Shown: one piece after another, positions 1 through 11,266 of the stretch
Position numbering within the stretch: position 1 is the stretch's first letter
How the letters are laid out: each line of letters begins with the position of its first letter
NCBI RefSeq assembly: GCF_963693435.1
Contig: NZ_OY856306.1
Coordinates: forward strand, 186,001-250,000
DNA: 64,000 bases
Source of the DNA: Pasteurella atlantica
GTDB taxonomy: Bacteria > Pseudomonadota > Gammaproteobacteria > Enterobacterales > Pasteurellaceae
Reading direction: 5' to 3'
Position numbers and translations under genes: made by a program
Notes under the pieces: generated by a model
What the model was told of the DNA's origin: nothing
Seen by the model: the letters and a program-made list of their open reading frames with translations, nothing else
The model's database searches: none

Positions 1-1089
1 CTGCTTAAACGTATTTTACAAGTAAAAGGCTTACGCATTGCTCGTGCTGGGGAGTTTTCCGAACAGGCATTTCTAAATGATAAGTTAGATTTAACCCAAG
101 CCGAAGCCATTGCCGATTTAATTGATGCTACCTCTGAGCAAGCGGCTCGCAGTGCGTTAAAATCATTACAAGGCGAATTTTCAAATAAAATTCATCAGCT
201 GGTTGATGATGTGATTTATTTGCGTACCTATGTTGAAGCCTCCATTGATTTTCCAGATGAGGAAATTGATTTTCTTGCTGACGGTAAAATTGAAAATAAA
301 CTCAATCAGATTATTGCCAGTTTAGACAATGTACGTAAAGAAGCAAAACAAGGTTCGATCATTCGTGAAGGTATGAAAGTAGTAATTGCGGGTCGTCCAA
401 ATGCAGGAAAATCAAGCCTATTAAATGCCCTTGCGGGACGAGATGCGGCGATTGTGACCAATATTGCGGGAACAACCCGTGATGTGTTGCGTGAGCATAT
501 TCATATTGACGGAATGCCATTACATATTATTGATACCGCAGGGTTACGAGATGCAAGTGATGAAGTAGAGCGTATTGGGATTGAGCGTGCGTGGAGCGAA
601 ATAGAGCAAGCGGATCACGTTTTATTGATGATTGATAGCACAGAAAGTAGTAATGAAAATATTCAAGCCGAATGGCAAGATTTTTTAACACGTTTACCTG
701 AAAATATTCCTGTTACTGTAATTCGTAATAAAGTGGATCTCTCGGGCGAAAAAGAAGGTTTTGAACAATTAGAAGATTTTAATTTAATTCATCTTTCTGC
801 TCAAACCAAAGTAGGGATTGATCTATTACGTGAACATTTAAAACAATCAATGGGTTATCAAAGTTCAACAGAGGGGGGCTTTATTGCTCGTCGTCGTCAT
901 TTGGTCGCCTTAGAAAAAGCGGCTGAACATTTATTAAATGGGCATACTCAATTAACTGAATTTTATGCGGGTGAATTACTGGCAGAAGAATTACGAATGA
1001 CACAAAACTCCTTAAGTGAAATTACAGGCGAATTTACTTCTGATGATTTACTCGGTAATATTTTTAGTTCATTTTGTATTGGTAAATAA
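1..1089 (+). CDS. mnmE: tRNA uridine-34 modification GTPase MnmE, 5' end outside window
   Basis: MnmE works with MnmG to install the carboxymethylaminomethyl group on the wobble uridine of certain tRNAs. The frame is open from base 1 with no start, so this is the last 362 residues of a protein that is about 450 residues in the family; roughly the first 90 (tetrahydrofolate-binding domain) lie upstream. Visible G-domain motifs are the P-loop [10 protein letters not shown]2 GTTRDV, G3 DTAGLR and G4 NKVD. The C-terminus ends in the family motif FCIGK, so the 3' end is intact. A GTG at 211 is an internal valine codon, not the start. Followed by convergent ligA. Confidence 0.96.
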   Translation: MLKRILQVKGLRIARAGEFSEQAFLNDKLDLTQAEAIADLIDATSEQAARSALKSLQGEFSNKIHQLVDDVIYLRTYVEASIDFPDEEIDFLADGKIENKLNQIIASLDNVRKEAKQGSIIREGMKVVIAGRPNAGKSSLLNALAGRDAAIVTNIAGTTRDVLREHIHIDGMPLHIIDTAGLRDASDEVERIGIERAWSEIEQADHVLLMIDSTESSNENIQAEWQDFLTRLPENIPVTVIRNKVDLSGEKEGFEQLEDFNLIHLSAQTKVGIDLLREHLKQSMGYQSSTEGGFIARRRHLVALEKAAEHLLNGHTQLTEFYAGELLAEELRMTQNSLSEITGEFTSDDLLGNIFSSFCIGK

Positions 1090-1094
1090 AGTTG

Positions 1095-1138
1095 TTGGCA
1101 TATCGTCTCAGAAAAATAATTTAGAGATCCTATGCCAA
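1095..1138. terminator. possible bidirectional hairpin between mnmE and ligA
   Basis: TTGGCATA (1095-1102) is repeated in inverted form as TATGCCAA (1131-1138), enclosing a smaller tctc/gaga inner pairing. It sits between two convergent genes. There is no clear T tract, so its role as a terminator is a guess. Confidence 0.3.
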
Positions 1139-1166
1139 TAATCCATAAGCTAGTTACTATTACATA

Positions 1167-3245
<2,079 letters not shown>

Positions 3246-3341
3246 CTATAAAATAGATGGGCTATTCTAACATAGATGCTATTTTTTATAGGTAAAATTT
3301 AGCATTTTGCAAATTTTGTATAACATCATACCGCTTCAACG

Positions 3342-4151
3342 TTAAATTATATTAAACTCTTTTAACGCAAATAATACACCATCTTCCCAAATTGGCTTGG
3401 TGACATAATCCGCTAATTTTTTTAACTCTTCTTCACTATTTCCCATTGCCACACCAAAACCAACACTGGAAAGCATTTCAAGGTCATTTAAGCCATCACC
3501 AAATGCCATTGCATTTTTGATATCAATATTAAAATAAGCAAGCACATCTTGAATTCCTTTTGCTTTAGAATTCGTCTTATCTAAAATATCGACAGCTTTA
3601 GAATGCCAACGTACTTCTTTTAAATCATCACCAAATAATCCTGAGTTTTTTACTTCTTGAGAACGCTCTTGTGGATAAAAGGCTAACATCTGCATAATAT
3701 CATTGTGTTTATAATGTTCAGGATCAACAATATAATCTTCTTTAATTGGCTTTAAGGCTTCAATCACTTCAGCAGTATTATTAGACACAGCAAACTGTTC
3801 ATTAGTCACAAAGCCATATTCAATATTTAAAGCTTTCAACTGTTTAACTACAGCTTCCATTCGTGCGATTGGAAGAGCATATTTACTAATCATTTCATTT
3901 TTATAACGATTATGTTGCCCATTTATAGTAACTAACAATTCAAAGCCATCTTCATTCACAAAAGGTCTTAAAGGAATCGGAAAAGCACCAAAACAACGCC
4001 CAGTTGCAATAGCGGGAATAATCCCCTTGGCTTTTAGTTTTGGAATAACTTCTTTAAAAATACTCTCTGGAATACGGGTTTCTTTTTTATAGTAAAGGGT
4101 ATCGTCAATATCAAAAAAAACAATTTTAATTGGGTAGTTTAAATTATTCAT
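3342..4151 (-). CDS. Cof-type HAD-IIB family phosphatase
   Basis: A 269-residue soluble haloacid dehalogenase superfamily hydrolase. Motif I FDIDDT is at residues 13-18 (nucleophile aspartate), motif II ATGR near 49-52, a conserved lysine region in the middle and motif IV GDGLNDLEM near residue 218. The cap between motifs II and III is the alpha/beta type of subfamily IIB (Cof, YkrA-like). Members dephosphorylate sugar phosphates, FMN or similar small molecules; the substrate cannot be read from the sequence. Transcribed divergently from comF, with which it shares the intergenic stretch containing the CRP-S site. Confidence 0.85.
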   Translation of the reverse strand: MNNLNYPIKIVFFDIDDTLYYKKETRIPESIFKEVIPKLKAKGIIPAIATGRCFGAFPIPLRPFVNEDGFELLVTINGQHNRYKNEMISKYALPIARMEAVVKQLKALNIEYGFVTNEQFAVSNNTAEVIEALKPIKEDYIVDPEHYKHNDIMQMLAFYPQERSQEVKNSGLFGDDLKEVRWHSKAVDILDKTNSKAKGIQDVLAYFNIDIKNAMAFGDGLNDLEMLSSVGFGVAMGNSEEELKKLADYVTKPIWEDGVLFALKEFNII

Positions 4152-4188
4152 TTTTTCTCCTCGCTGAATATGGGTCTATTTTAGGCTT

Positions 4189-4210
4189 TTTCTCGATCTA
4201 GGTCACAAAA
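4189..4210 (+). promoter_or_regulatory. CRP-S-like (competence regulon) site upstream of comF
   Basis: The 22-bp stretch reads TTTCTCGATCTAGG then TCACAAAA, close to the Pasteurellaceae CRP-S consensus, in which the half-site core has C where canonical CRP sites have T and which needs the co-activator Sxy/TfoX. It ends 58 bases before the comF ATG. The comM site in this window has nearly the same sequence and the same spacing to its start, which supports both. It also lies just upstream of the divergent HAD gene. Confidence 0.7.
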
Positions 4211-4268
4211 ATTTTTACTTTTCTTGATTTTTATTCTTTATTATTCGTTTTATTTTAATTTGATAAAT

Positions 4269-4946
4269 ATGAATATTGGACAGTTTCGTTGTTTTCAGTG
4301 TGAAAAACCATTAGCAATCAGCCATCACGGTTTTTGTAGTCATTGCTATAAACAGATTGAGCAATCTCCTTATTGTGGTTGCTGTGGTTCGCTATTGTTA
4401 GAGAATAGCTTAGGCTGTGGAAATTGTTTACAAGACGAACCAAAATGGCATAAATTTGTGCAAATTTGTTGGTATAAGTCACCGCTTACCCATTGGATTG
4501 CTGATTTTAAATTTCATCAATGTTATTATTTAGATCAACCTTTAGCAAGATTATTACTATTAGCCGTTACGAAAGCCAAAAGAGAGCATTTTTTAACATT
4601 ACCAGACGTAATCATCCCTGTTCCATTATATTGGCAACGCCATTGGAAGCGTGGCTATAATCAAGCTGAGTTATTAGCAGCTCCTCTTTCAAAATGGTTA
4701 AATATTCCAATGGATACTGACTGCTTAACAAGAGTAAGATCAACCATTCCACAGCGAGAGCTTTCTGCTCAAGAACGTAGAACAAATTTAAAAAAAGCCT
4801 TTTGCTATCAACCTATAAAACCCTATAAAAGCGTGGCAATTGTGGATGATGTCGTCACAACAGGATCAACGATTAATGCTATTTGTGTGGAGTTATTAAA
4901 ACAAGGTGTGAAGGAAATACAGGTTTGGACGTTGTGTAGAGCTTAG
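4269..4946 (+). CDS. comF: ComF-family phosphoribosyltransferase-like competence protein
   Basis: ComF is a cytosolic protein needed for efficient natural transformation in competent bacteria; in this family it is thought to help move incoming single-stranded DNA. The 225-residue product has an N-terminal zinc-finger-like set of cysteine pairs (CFQC, CSHC, CGCC, CGNC, residues 7-60) and a C-terminal phosphoribosyltransferase fold with the PRPP-loop motif VAIVDDVVTTGST near residue 195. I start at the ATG at 4269 (MNIGQFRC), where the family begins; an in-frame ATG exists 15 codons upstream but that leader is hydrophobic and unlike the family. The upstream CRP-S site implies induction with the competence regulon. 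Here it is a single gene rather than the end of a com operon. Confidence 0.9.
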   Translation: MNIGQFRCFQCEKPLAISHHGFCSHCYKQIEQSPYCGCCGSLLLENSLGCGNCLQDEPKWHKFVQICWYKSPLTHWIADFKFHQCYYLDQPLARLLLLAVTKAKREHFLTLPDVIIPVPLYWQRHWKRGYNQAELLAAPLSKWLNIPMDTDCLTRVRSTIPQRELSAQERRTNLKKAFCYQPIKPYKSVAIVDDVVTTGSTINAICVELLKQGVKEIQVWTLCRA

Positions 4947-5033
4947 TTTTAAATAAATTTTCTAAACTTATGGTTTTATTGTTAAAACAAGCGGTGACAT
5001 TTTAGAAAAATTTTACATGCTTAATATCTATAA

Positions 5034-5049
5034 TGTGAGTAAGATCACA
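5034..5049 (+). promoter_or_regulatory. CRP binding site upstream of the PTS permease gene
   Basis: TGTGAGTAAGATCACA is a near-perfect canonical CRP palindrome (TGTGA-N6-TCACA), ending 88 bases before the chosen ATG of the PTS gene. It implies cAMP-CRP activation, expected for a sugar permease. An uptake-type core ACAAGCGGT lies just upstream at 4988-4996. Confidence 0.8.
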
Positions 5050-5137
5050 GATACCATATTATATATCTATTATCATACAATCCATAATGAGTCCTCATTA
5101 TAAAAAATTTAATTATTACATTGATGAGAATAAAACT

Positions 5138-6652
5138 ATGACAACAAACACTAAGAACAAAATATCCATCGTATCATACTTGATGCGAGGTCTATCAAAA
5201 TTATCAACCATTGGGCGAGCATTAATGCTTCCAATTTCTATTTTACCAGCAGCAGGTTTGCTACTTGCTTTTGGTGATAAATTCCAAATCCCGTTAATGC
5301 TTAGTGCTGGTGATGTTATATTCAGTAATTTACCACTATTATTCGCTGTCGGTGCTGCTGTTGGTTTAGCTAAAGAATCAGGAATCGCGGCTTTAGCTGC
5401 TGTTGTGGCAATGTTAGTAATGAATATTACAATAGGTGTCCACGTTGGAATTACTCCAGAAATGGCTCAACAAGGTGGTGCTTATGCATTTGTATTAGGT
5501 ATTCCATCACTACAAATGGGTGTATTTGGAGGATTAATAGCGGGTATTTTAGCCGCCACAATGTATAACCGCTTCCATAATATTGAACTTCCTGCATTCT
5601 TAGGTTTCTTTGCAGGAAAACGCTTTGTTCCAATCGTAACGGCATTTAGTGCATTTATCTTAGGGTTAATTTTACCAAGCTTCTGGATGCATGTTCAAAG
5701 TGGTATCGATGCAATGTCCACATTGGTGAATGGTGATAACCAAGCACTATCAACCTTTATTTTCGGATTTACAGAAAGAGCATTGATTCCACTTGGTTTA
5801 CACCATATTTGGTATCCTCCATTCTGGTTCTCTTTTGGTGAGTTCACAACAAATACTGGAGCAGTTATTACTGGTGACCAAACAATTTGGTTTAAAATGC
5901 TTGCTGAAGGAGTGAAATCATTTGATTCTGAAACTTATCACGGTGCTGGTAAATTTATGCAAGGCGAATTCCCGTTAATGTTATTTGCTTTACCTGCTGC
6001 TTGTTTAGCAATGTATAATGAAGCAAAAACGAAAAACAAAAAATTTGCTGCGGGTATTTTATTTTCAGCGGCTTTAACCTGTTTTTTAACAGGGATCACT
6101 GAACCAGTAGAGTTTACCTTTATTTTCGTTTCCCCATTGCTTTATATCTTTAATGCAATTTGTGCTGGTGGTGCTTATATGTGTATGCACTTACTTGATG
6201 CACACTTGGCAAAATCCTTTTCAGCAGGTTTTATTGACTATCTTTCTTTAGGAATTATGCCTTCATTAAATGGCTTTGAAACAAACTATTTAGCGGCGGT
6301 GATTGTTGGTATTCCAATGGCGATCTTGTACTACTTCGTGTTCCGTTTCGTCATTCGTAAATTCAACGTACAAACACCAGGACGCACTGATGAAGAACAA
6401 GAAGAAAATACCATGAGTATCGAAGAATTATCTCAGGCTACGCTAGGGTATTTAGGAGGGAAAGATAATTTAACATCTGTCACATCTTGTATTACTCGTC
6501 TACGTTTAGAAGTAAAAGATAAATCACTGATTAACTCAAAAGCATTGGAAGATCTTGGTGCTATGGGTGTGATAAACGTAGGAGAAAAAGGAGTACAAGT
6601 TATCTTTGGAGCAAAAGCACAATTTATTGCTGACTATATAAATAAACAATAA
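5138..6652 (+). CDS. ptsG: PTS permease EIICB, glucose family (PtsG/MalX type)
   Basis: Membrane permease that phosphorylates a sugar as it imports it, taking phosphate from a separate EIIA (no EIIA domain is attached). The 504-residue protein has an EIIC domain of about 10 membrane segments (residues 1-410) with the family motif GITEPVEF, then a linker ending in TPGR and an EIIB domain with the phosphorylated cysteine in TSCITRLRLEV. The sequence around the motif, including LHHIW and the TPGR linker, resembles PtsG, but the extracted features also fit MalX-like members, so glucose is the first guess and maltose-type sugars are possible. Start at 5138 is preceded by GATGAGA; another ATG 17 codons upstream (5087) is possible. 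Single gene behind a CRP site. Confidence 0.8.
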   Translation: MTTNTKNKISIVSYLMRGLSKLSTIGRALMLPISILPAAGLLLAFGDKFQIPLMLSAGDVIFSNLPLLFAVGAAVGLAKESGIAALAAVVAMLVMNITIGVHVGITPEMAQQGGAYAFVLGIPSLQMGVFGGLIAGILAATMYNRFHNIELPAFLGFFAGKRFVPIVTAFSAFILGLILPSFWMHVQSGIDAMSTLVNGDNQALSTFIFGFTERALIPLGLHHIWYPPFWFSFGEFTTNTGAVITGDQTIWFKMLAEGVKSFDSETYHGAGKFMQGEFPLMLFALPAACLAMYNEAKTKNKKFAAGILFSAALTCFLTGITEPVEFTFIFVSPLLYIFNAICAGGAYMCMHLLDAHLAKSFSAGFIDYLSLGIMPSLNGFETNYLAAVIVGIPMAILYYFVFRFVIRKFNVQTPGRTDEEQEENTMSIEELSQATLGYLGGKDNLTSVTSCITRLRLEVKDKSLINSKALEDLGAMGVINVGEKGVQVIFGAKAQFIADYINKQ

Positions 6653-6682
6653 AATTGTGTGAAAATATTCTAATTTTTATCA

Positions 6683-6708
6683 AGGGACAGGCATCTAACC
6701 CTGTCCCT
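6683..6708. terminator. hairpin between ptsG-like gene and the convergent exporter gene
   Basis: AGGGACAGG (6683-6691) and CCTGTCCCT (6700-6708) form a perfect 9-bp stem with an 8-base loop between two convergent stop codons. A T tract is weak on both sides, so it is a likely but unproven bidirectional terminator. Confidence 0.55.
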
Positions 6709-6731
6709 ATTAAGCTATATCACCATATCAA

Positions 6732-8390
6732 CTAAGACATTCTACCATTTTCAATTTCAATCACTTGATCGCAAATTGCCATTGTTGAGGCTCTGTGGCT
6801 AACCAAAATAATCAGTTTATCCTGTTTTACTTTTTGTAACGATTGTAAAATGATTGCCTCGTTTAAGCTATCTAAGTTACTGGTCGGTTCATCAAGTAAA
6901 ATGATCGGGGCGTTGTGTAAGAACGCTCGGGCGATACCGATACGCTGTTTTTCGCCGTCTGATAAATTGTTGCCAAGCTCGGTAACTTTGGTGTCGTAGC
7001 CTTCTGGTAAGCTCATAATAAAGTCGTGCAATGACGCTTTTTTACTTGCCTCGATCACTTGTTCTTTGGTTGCCGAGCGGTTTGCCATTAGAATATTTTC
7101 ATAAATACTTTCGTTGAAAATATAGGTTTGTTGTGTGATGTAAGCGATATGATCACGCAAACTCGCGGTGTTAATCTGTGGCAAAGCGGTCTGATTTATC
7201 GTAATTTTTCCACTTTGTGGATCGTAAAAACGCATAATCAGTTTCAGTAAGGTACTTTTACCGCTTCCGCTACGTCCGTGAATACCCACGATTTCGCCTT
7301 TGTTTATGGTTAAGTTGAGATCCGATAAAATCTTCTCATTTTCATAAGCAAAGCTTAAATTTTCTACTGTGATTTGTGCAACGTTATCTAAATCGGTGCT
7401 ATTTACTACATCTTCTAAATCAGGCGTTTCATTTAATAGGGTTAAAACACGTTCGCCACTCGCGAGGGTTTGTAGTAAATTGCTCGATAAATTACTTAAC
7501 GCAATCACAGGTCCGTAGCTCGACATCAATAAGATCACCGCCACTAATAAGCCTGCAAAATCAATCTGTTGGTAATAGAATAGAATTAAACCTGCGAATA
7601 AAATCACGATGTTGAAAGCAGATACCGCAATCTCGGTGTAAGAACGTACTTTGCCTTCTTGCTGTTTGATTTTTAAGAATGCTTGGTCAATTTTTTCACT
7701 GCGTTGATTGATTTCATCTAAACGTGGTTTTTCATTGCCAAAAAGCTGTAACTCTTTCATTCCACGCACGCTATCTAAGAAATAATCATTCATTTCGCCA
7801 ACTAAATCACGGTATTTACGCCCGTCTTCTCGTGCCATTTTGGTGGTAATAATAGGTAAAATAAAGCCGATTGTGAGATAGGCTAAAAAGGCGATAACAG
7901 TAAACCAAATTGAAATATGAGCGAACACAACTAATAATAATGTAGAAGTTAAAAATGCGATCATTATCGGGGCGATAGTGTGAGCGTAGAAAACTTCTAA
8001 CAATTCAATGTCGTTAGTGACCAGAGAAACAAGCTGTCCTGATTGCTTATCTTGTAATTTTACAAAGGCTAATTTACGCAATGCGGTAAAGACTTTTTCA
8101 CGCAATAATGCAAGCAATTTGAAGGCAATATAATGTCCTGACATTTGCTCTAAGTAACGCAATAGTCCACGAGAAACCGCCAAGATAATCAAAATCATCA
8201 GCACACTACGTAATTCTAAGTGCATTTGAAAATCGAGCAAACTCGCCAAGCCCATTGCACCAAGCACCATAATAAAAATCGCAGAAAGGAAACCTAACAC
8301 GCCAGTGATTACGGTAAAACTCATAATGTGAGCCAGCGGTGCGACTAATTTTAATAAATGCCACATCACAACAAATCCATTTTTACGCAT
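6732..8390 (-). CDS. CydDC-like ABC exporter, second subunit (CydC-like)
   Basis: A 552-residue fused ABC exporter half: six membrane segments in residues 1-310, then a nucleotide-binding domain with Walker A GRSGSGKST, signature LSDGEKQR and Walker B IILLDEPTS followed by the H-loop SHR. The signature has D in place of the usual second G (LSGGE), so one of the two ATP sites of the heterodimer may be weaker. Its start overlaps the end of the preceding gene by 8 bases, so the two are translated together and almost surely form a heterodimer. The pair resembles the thiol exporter CydDC, but Pasteurellaceae carry more than one such pair, so the substrate stays open. Confidence 0.82.
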   Translation of the reverse strand: MRKNGFVVMWHLLKLVAPLAHIMSFTVITGVLGFLSAIFIMVLGAMGLASLLDFQMHLELRSVLMILIILAVSRGLLRYLEQMSGHYIAFKLLALLREKVFTALRKLAFVKLQDKQSGQLVSLVTNDIELLEVFYAHTIAPIMIAFLTSTLLLVVFAHISIWFTVIAFLAYLTIGFILPIITTKMAREDGRKYRDLVGEMNDYFLDSVRGMKELQLFGNEKPRLDEINQRSEKIDQAFLKIKQQEGKVRSYTEIAVSAFNIVILFAGLILFYYQQIDFAGLLVAVILLMSSYGPVIALSNLSSNLLQTLASGERVLTLLNETPDLEDVVNSTDLDNVAQITVENLSFAYENEKILSDLNLTINKGEIVGIHGRSGSGKSTLLKLIMRFYDPQSGKITINQTALPQINTASLRDHIAYITQQTYIFNESIYENILMANRSATKEQVIEASKKASLHDFIMSLPEGYDTKVTELGNNLSDGEKQRIGIARAFLHNAPIILLDEPTSNLDSLNEAIILQSLQKVKQDKLIILVSHRASTMAICDQVIEIENGRMS

Positions 8391-10134
8391 TGTTATTTCC
8401 CCCGTTTCTGATACTTTCTAAATTCTGTTGCTGATTAAACATTTCAGCGTAAATACCTTGTTTATCCATTAACTGACGATGATTACCCTGCTCGGCAAGT
8501 TCGCCTTGTTGTAAAACAAAAATATTATCTGCCCACACGGCATTTGCTAAGCGGTGCGAAATCATCACAATGGTTTTTTCATTTTTGAGTTTTTGGATAA
8601 AGTTGAGAATAATCTCTTCACTTTCCACGTCAATATTACTGGTCGCTTCATCAAAAATATATAAATCCGCATTGTGTAATAAGGCACGAGCAAGAGCTAA
8701 ACGCTGAATTTGTCCGCCAGATAAATTGCTACCACGACTTAACAATTCCATTTCTAACCCGCCATTTTCACGCACGAAATTCGCTAAATTGACTTGCTCT
8801 AAGGTTTGATAGATTTGCTCATCGCTCGCCTCTAAGTTTGCCATTAACATATTTTCTCGTAAGCTACCTTTGAAAATATACGAACTGTGGCTCACAAGTG
8901 AAACCTGTTGATAGAAAGAGTGGCGTTCGACGTCTTGAATATCTTGTCCGTTGAATAAAATTTTGCCTTGCTGTGCTTTATAAAAGCCCATTAGCAATGA
9001 AACTAAGGTTGATTTTCCGCAACCACTTTTACCCACAAAGACCGTTAATTGTTTTGGGGCAATGGTTAAGTTCAAACCTTTAATGGCTTGTTTTTCAGAG
9101 GAATAAGAAAAATGTAAATCTTTAATTTCAATAGAAATTGCATTTTTTACTGAGAATGTGACCGCTTGTTTATTCTCTTCTACTGGCGTATCTAATAAAG
9201 TGAAGATTTTATCGGACGCGGCTTTACCGTTCATTGCAACGTGAAAGAATGAACCGAGTAAACGTAGTGGAATAAAGAATTCTGATGATAATAAAATAAA
9301 TAAAATGACACCGAAAATCCCCAAATTGCCGTCTTGATATTGCAATAATGCGGTTAAAATCCCTACCGCTGCCCCACCATAAGCCAGCAAGTCCATCAAT
9401 GAAACGGAGTTTAACTGCATTGTGAGAACTTTCATTGTGATTTTACGAAAATGCTCCGCTTCTTCGTCCATTTTTTGGGATTTATGCTCATCATCTTGAT
9501 AGATTTTTAAAGTAATCAAGCCCTGTAAATTATCTAAAAAGCTACTGCCTAAGCCGACATAAATCGCCCAATATTTACTTAATAATTTTTTAGCGATTTT
9601 ATTGACCGCAATGATAGACATCGGAATTAACGGTACGCACACCAACAAAATCAAGGCTGTCGGTGCATTGAAAAACACCAAAAAGGCAAATAAAGTTAAA
9701 GGTGCAAGCAAGCTATAAAAAAGCTGTGGCAAATAACGACCGAAGTAGATTTCTAACTGCTCTACCCCTTCCGATGCTACCTGAATAATCGATGATGTAG
9801 ATTGTTGATTAACTTGATTTAACGGCATTGATGCCAATTTTTCAAAAATTAAAGTACGTAATCTGTGTTTAACATCAGTACTCGCTTTATAAGAGGCTTT
9901 GACCGACATACTGCCCGCAAAGGCTCGTACCCCAAGTGCAGCGATCAAAATAATGGCATAAAAAACTCCACTTCCGAGTGAAAGAGAGCCATCAAAAGCC
10001 TGTTGCAATACCCACGCAAAAACTACCGCACTTACAATACCGCCAACCAGAGCAACCCAGTTCCACAGCACCGTTACCGCAATCCATTTTTTGCTATCGG
10101 TTACTGTGCCGATCAAACGTTTATCAATCATCAT
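8383..10134 (-). CDS. CydDC-like ABC exporter, first subunit (CydD-like)
   Basis: A 583-residue ABC exporter half with six membrane segments (residues 1-310) and an ATPase domain with Walker A GKSGCGKST, a canonical signature LSGGQIQR, Walker B LYIFDEATS and the H-loop ISHR. The stretch FFIPLRLLGSFFH before the ATPase domain resembles CydD. First gene of a two-gene operon; the second subunit starts 8 bases inside its 3' end. The start is one of two adjacent ATG codons (MMIDK). In the cell it would sit in the inner membrane; in the CydDC family the cargo is cysteine/glutathione needed for cytochrome bd assembly, but that is inference by family only. Confidence 0.83.
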   Translation of the reverse strand: MMIDKRLIGTVTDSKKWIAVTVLWNWVALVGGIVSAVVFAWVLQQAFDGSLSLGSGVFYAIILIAALGVRAFAGSMSVKASYKASTDVKHRLRTLIFEKLASMPLNQVNQQSTSSIIQVASEGVEQLEIYFGRYLPQLFYSLLAPLTLFAFLVFFNAPTALILLVCVPLIPMSIIAVNKIAKKLLSKYWAIYVGLGSSFLDNLQGLITLKIYQDDEHKSQKMDEEAEHFRKITMKVLTMQLNSVSLMDLLAYGGAAVGILTALLQYQDGNLGIFGVILFILLSSEFFIPLRLLGSFFHVAMNGKAASDKIFTLLDTPVEENKQAVTFSVKNAISIEIKDLHFSYSSEKQAIKGLNLTIAPKQLTVFVGKSGCGKSTLVSLLMGFYKAQQGKILFNGQDIQDVERHSFYQQVSLVSHSSYIFKGSLRENMLMANLEASDEQIYQTLEQVNLANFVRENGGLEMELLSRGSNLSGGQIQRLALARALLHNADLYIFDEATSNIDVESEEIILNFIQKLKNEKTIVMISHRLANAVWADNIFVLQQGELAEQGNHRQLMDKQGIYAEMFNQQQNLESIRNGGNNNA

Positions 10135-10250
10135 AGATTCATCATCCCGAAAAGTTTGTTATTAATTTGATTATTTTAGCATAGAGAAAGGCAAAAGATT
10201 ATCACTCTTAATTAAAAATTAATAATATTTGGTAGGAATTTTATAAGAGT

Positions 10251-10286
10251 AAACCTTATCTTAAAACTAATTTTAAAATAAGGTTT
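10251..10286 (-). terminator. hairpin downstream of rraA
   Basis: AAACCTTAT (10251-10259) pairs with ATAAGGTTT (10278-10286), with an inner TTAAAA/TTTTAA pairing. It lies about 20 bases past the rraA stop on its strand, but the T tract is short. Confidence 0.5.
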
Positions 10287-10307
10287 GATTTTAATGAATT
10301 GAAAAAA

Positions 10308-10799
10308 TTATGCCTGATAATCTTCTAATGGCTCTGGAGAAAGGACTATTCCCGTTAAATCAGCATAAACATAATCCTCTGGGAAAAAAGTCACTCCACC
10401 AAAATTAACTGGCGTGTCCACTTCTCCGATATCGGTATATTCAGCTCCAACAGGAATTGGAGCAAGTGCTTGAATACCAATTTCAAGGGTTTCTAAAATA
10501 TCAACCTGACGAACAGCACCATAAACAATAATGCCTTCCCAACCATTATCAACCGCAAGAGTTGCTAGTTCAGCATCAATTAATCCACGTCTTAATGAAC
10601 CACCACCATCAATAAGTAGTACTCGTCCTTCACCATTCTCTTTTAGTGTTTCTGCAATTAATCCATTACATTCAAAACATTTTATTGTGGTAATTTTTCC
10701 AAAAAAAGCACTATCTCCTCCAAATGTTGAAAACATTGGTTCGACAACATCAAGTTGGTCACTATAAAGATCACAAAGTAAAGAAGTATCAATATTCAT
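10308..10799 (-). CDS. rraA: RraA, regulator of RNase E activity
   Basis: RraA is a small ring-forming protein that binds the C-terminal scaffold of RNase E and the RNA helicases of the degradosome and inhibits mRNA decay. The 163-residue product has the family's usual length and motifs (TLLCD-like N-terminus, [15 protein letters not shown] near residues 75-90, GAVRQVD near residue 104). The ATG at 10799 is preceded by AGGA. Divergent from rpoZ across 169 bases that must hold both promoters; a good TATAAT (10916-10921) faces rpoZ. Confidence 0.93.
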   Translation of the reverse strand: MNIDTSLLCDLYSDQLDVVEPMFSTFGGDSAFFGKITTIKCFECNGLIAETLKENGEGRVLLIDGGGSLRRGLIDAELATLAVDNGWEGIIVYGAVRQVDILETLEIGIQALAPIPVGAEYTDIGEVDTPVNFGGVTFFPEDYVYADLTGIVLSPEPLEDYQA

Positions 10800-10968
10800 A
10801 AGAAATCCTATTTAAAGATGAGTTTGAGGGTCAGTATAGATCTCTTTATTTAATAACTCAACATTTTGTTGCGTTTCCTTCATTTTGAGGCTAGCAAGTT
10901 ACTAGCAACTTGTAGTATAATCGAAGATCCTTTCTATAATTTATAAATAATTTTTGGAGTAATAAAAT

Positions 10969-11253
10969 ATGGCTCGAGTGACAGTACAAGGTGCAGTAGA
11001 TAAAGTTGGTAATCGTTTTGATTTAATTTTAATGGCGGCTCGTCGTGCAAGACAATTACAACTTCATATACGAGACCCTTTAGTTGAAGAAGAAAATGAT
11101 AAAGCAACCGTAATTGCATTACGTGAAATTGAACAGGGTTTAATTACTAATGAACTTATGGATCAATTTGAAAATAGTGATGCCATTCAAAAAGAAGAAG
11201 CAGAAAAAGATGCGATCTCTTTCTTAACAAGTATAAAATCTACTGATATTTAA
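10969..11253 (+). CDS. rpoZ: RNA polymerase omega subunit
   Basis: Omega helps assemble the beta' subunit into RNA polymerase and forms part of a ppGpp binding site. The 94-residue product starts MARVTVQ and has the conserved core [17 protein letters not shown] (residues 16-32). A short acidic tail follows. It is followed after 13 bases by spoT, the usual rpoZ-spoT pairing, so the two are one transcript. Confidence 0.96.
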   Translation: MARVTVQGAVDKVGNRFDLILMAARRARQLQLHIRDPLVEEENDKATVIALREIEQGLITNELMDQFENSDAIQKEEAEKDAISFLTSIKSTDI

Positions 11254-11266
11254 TTTAGGTGTCATT

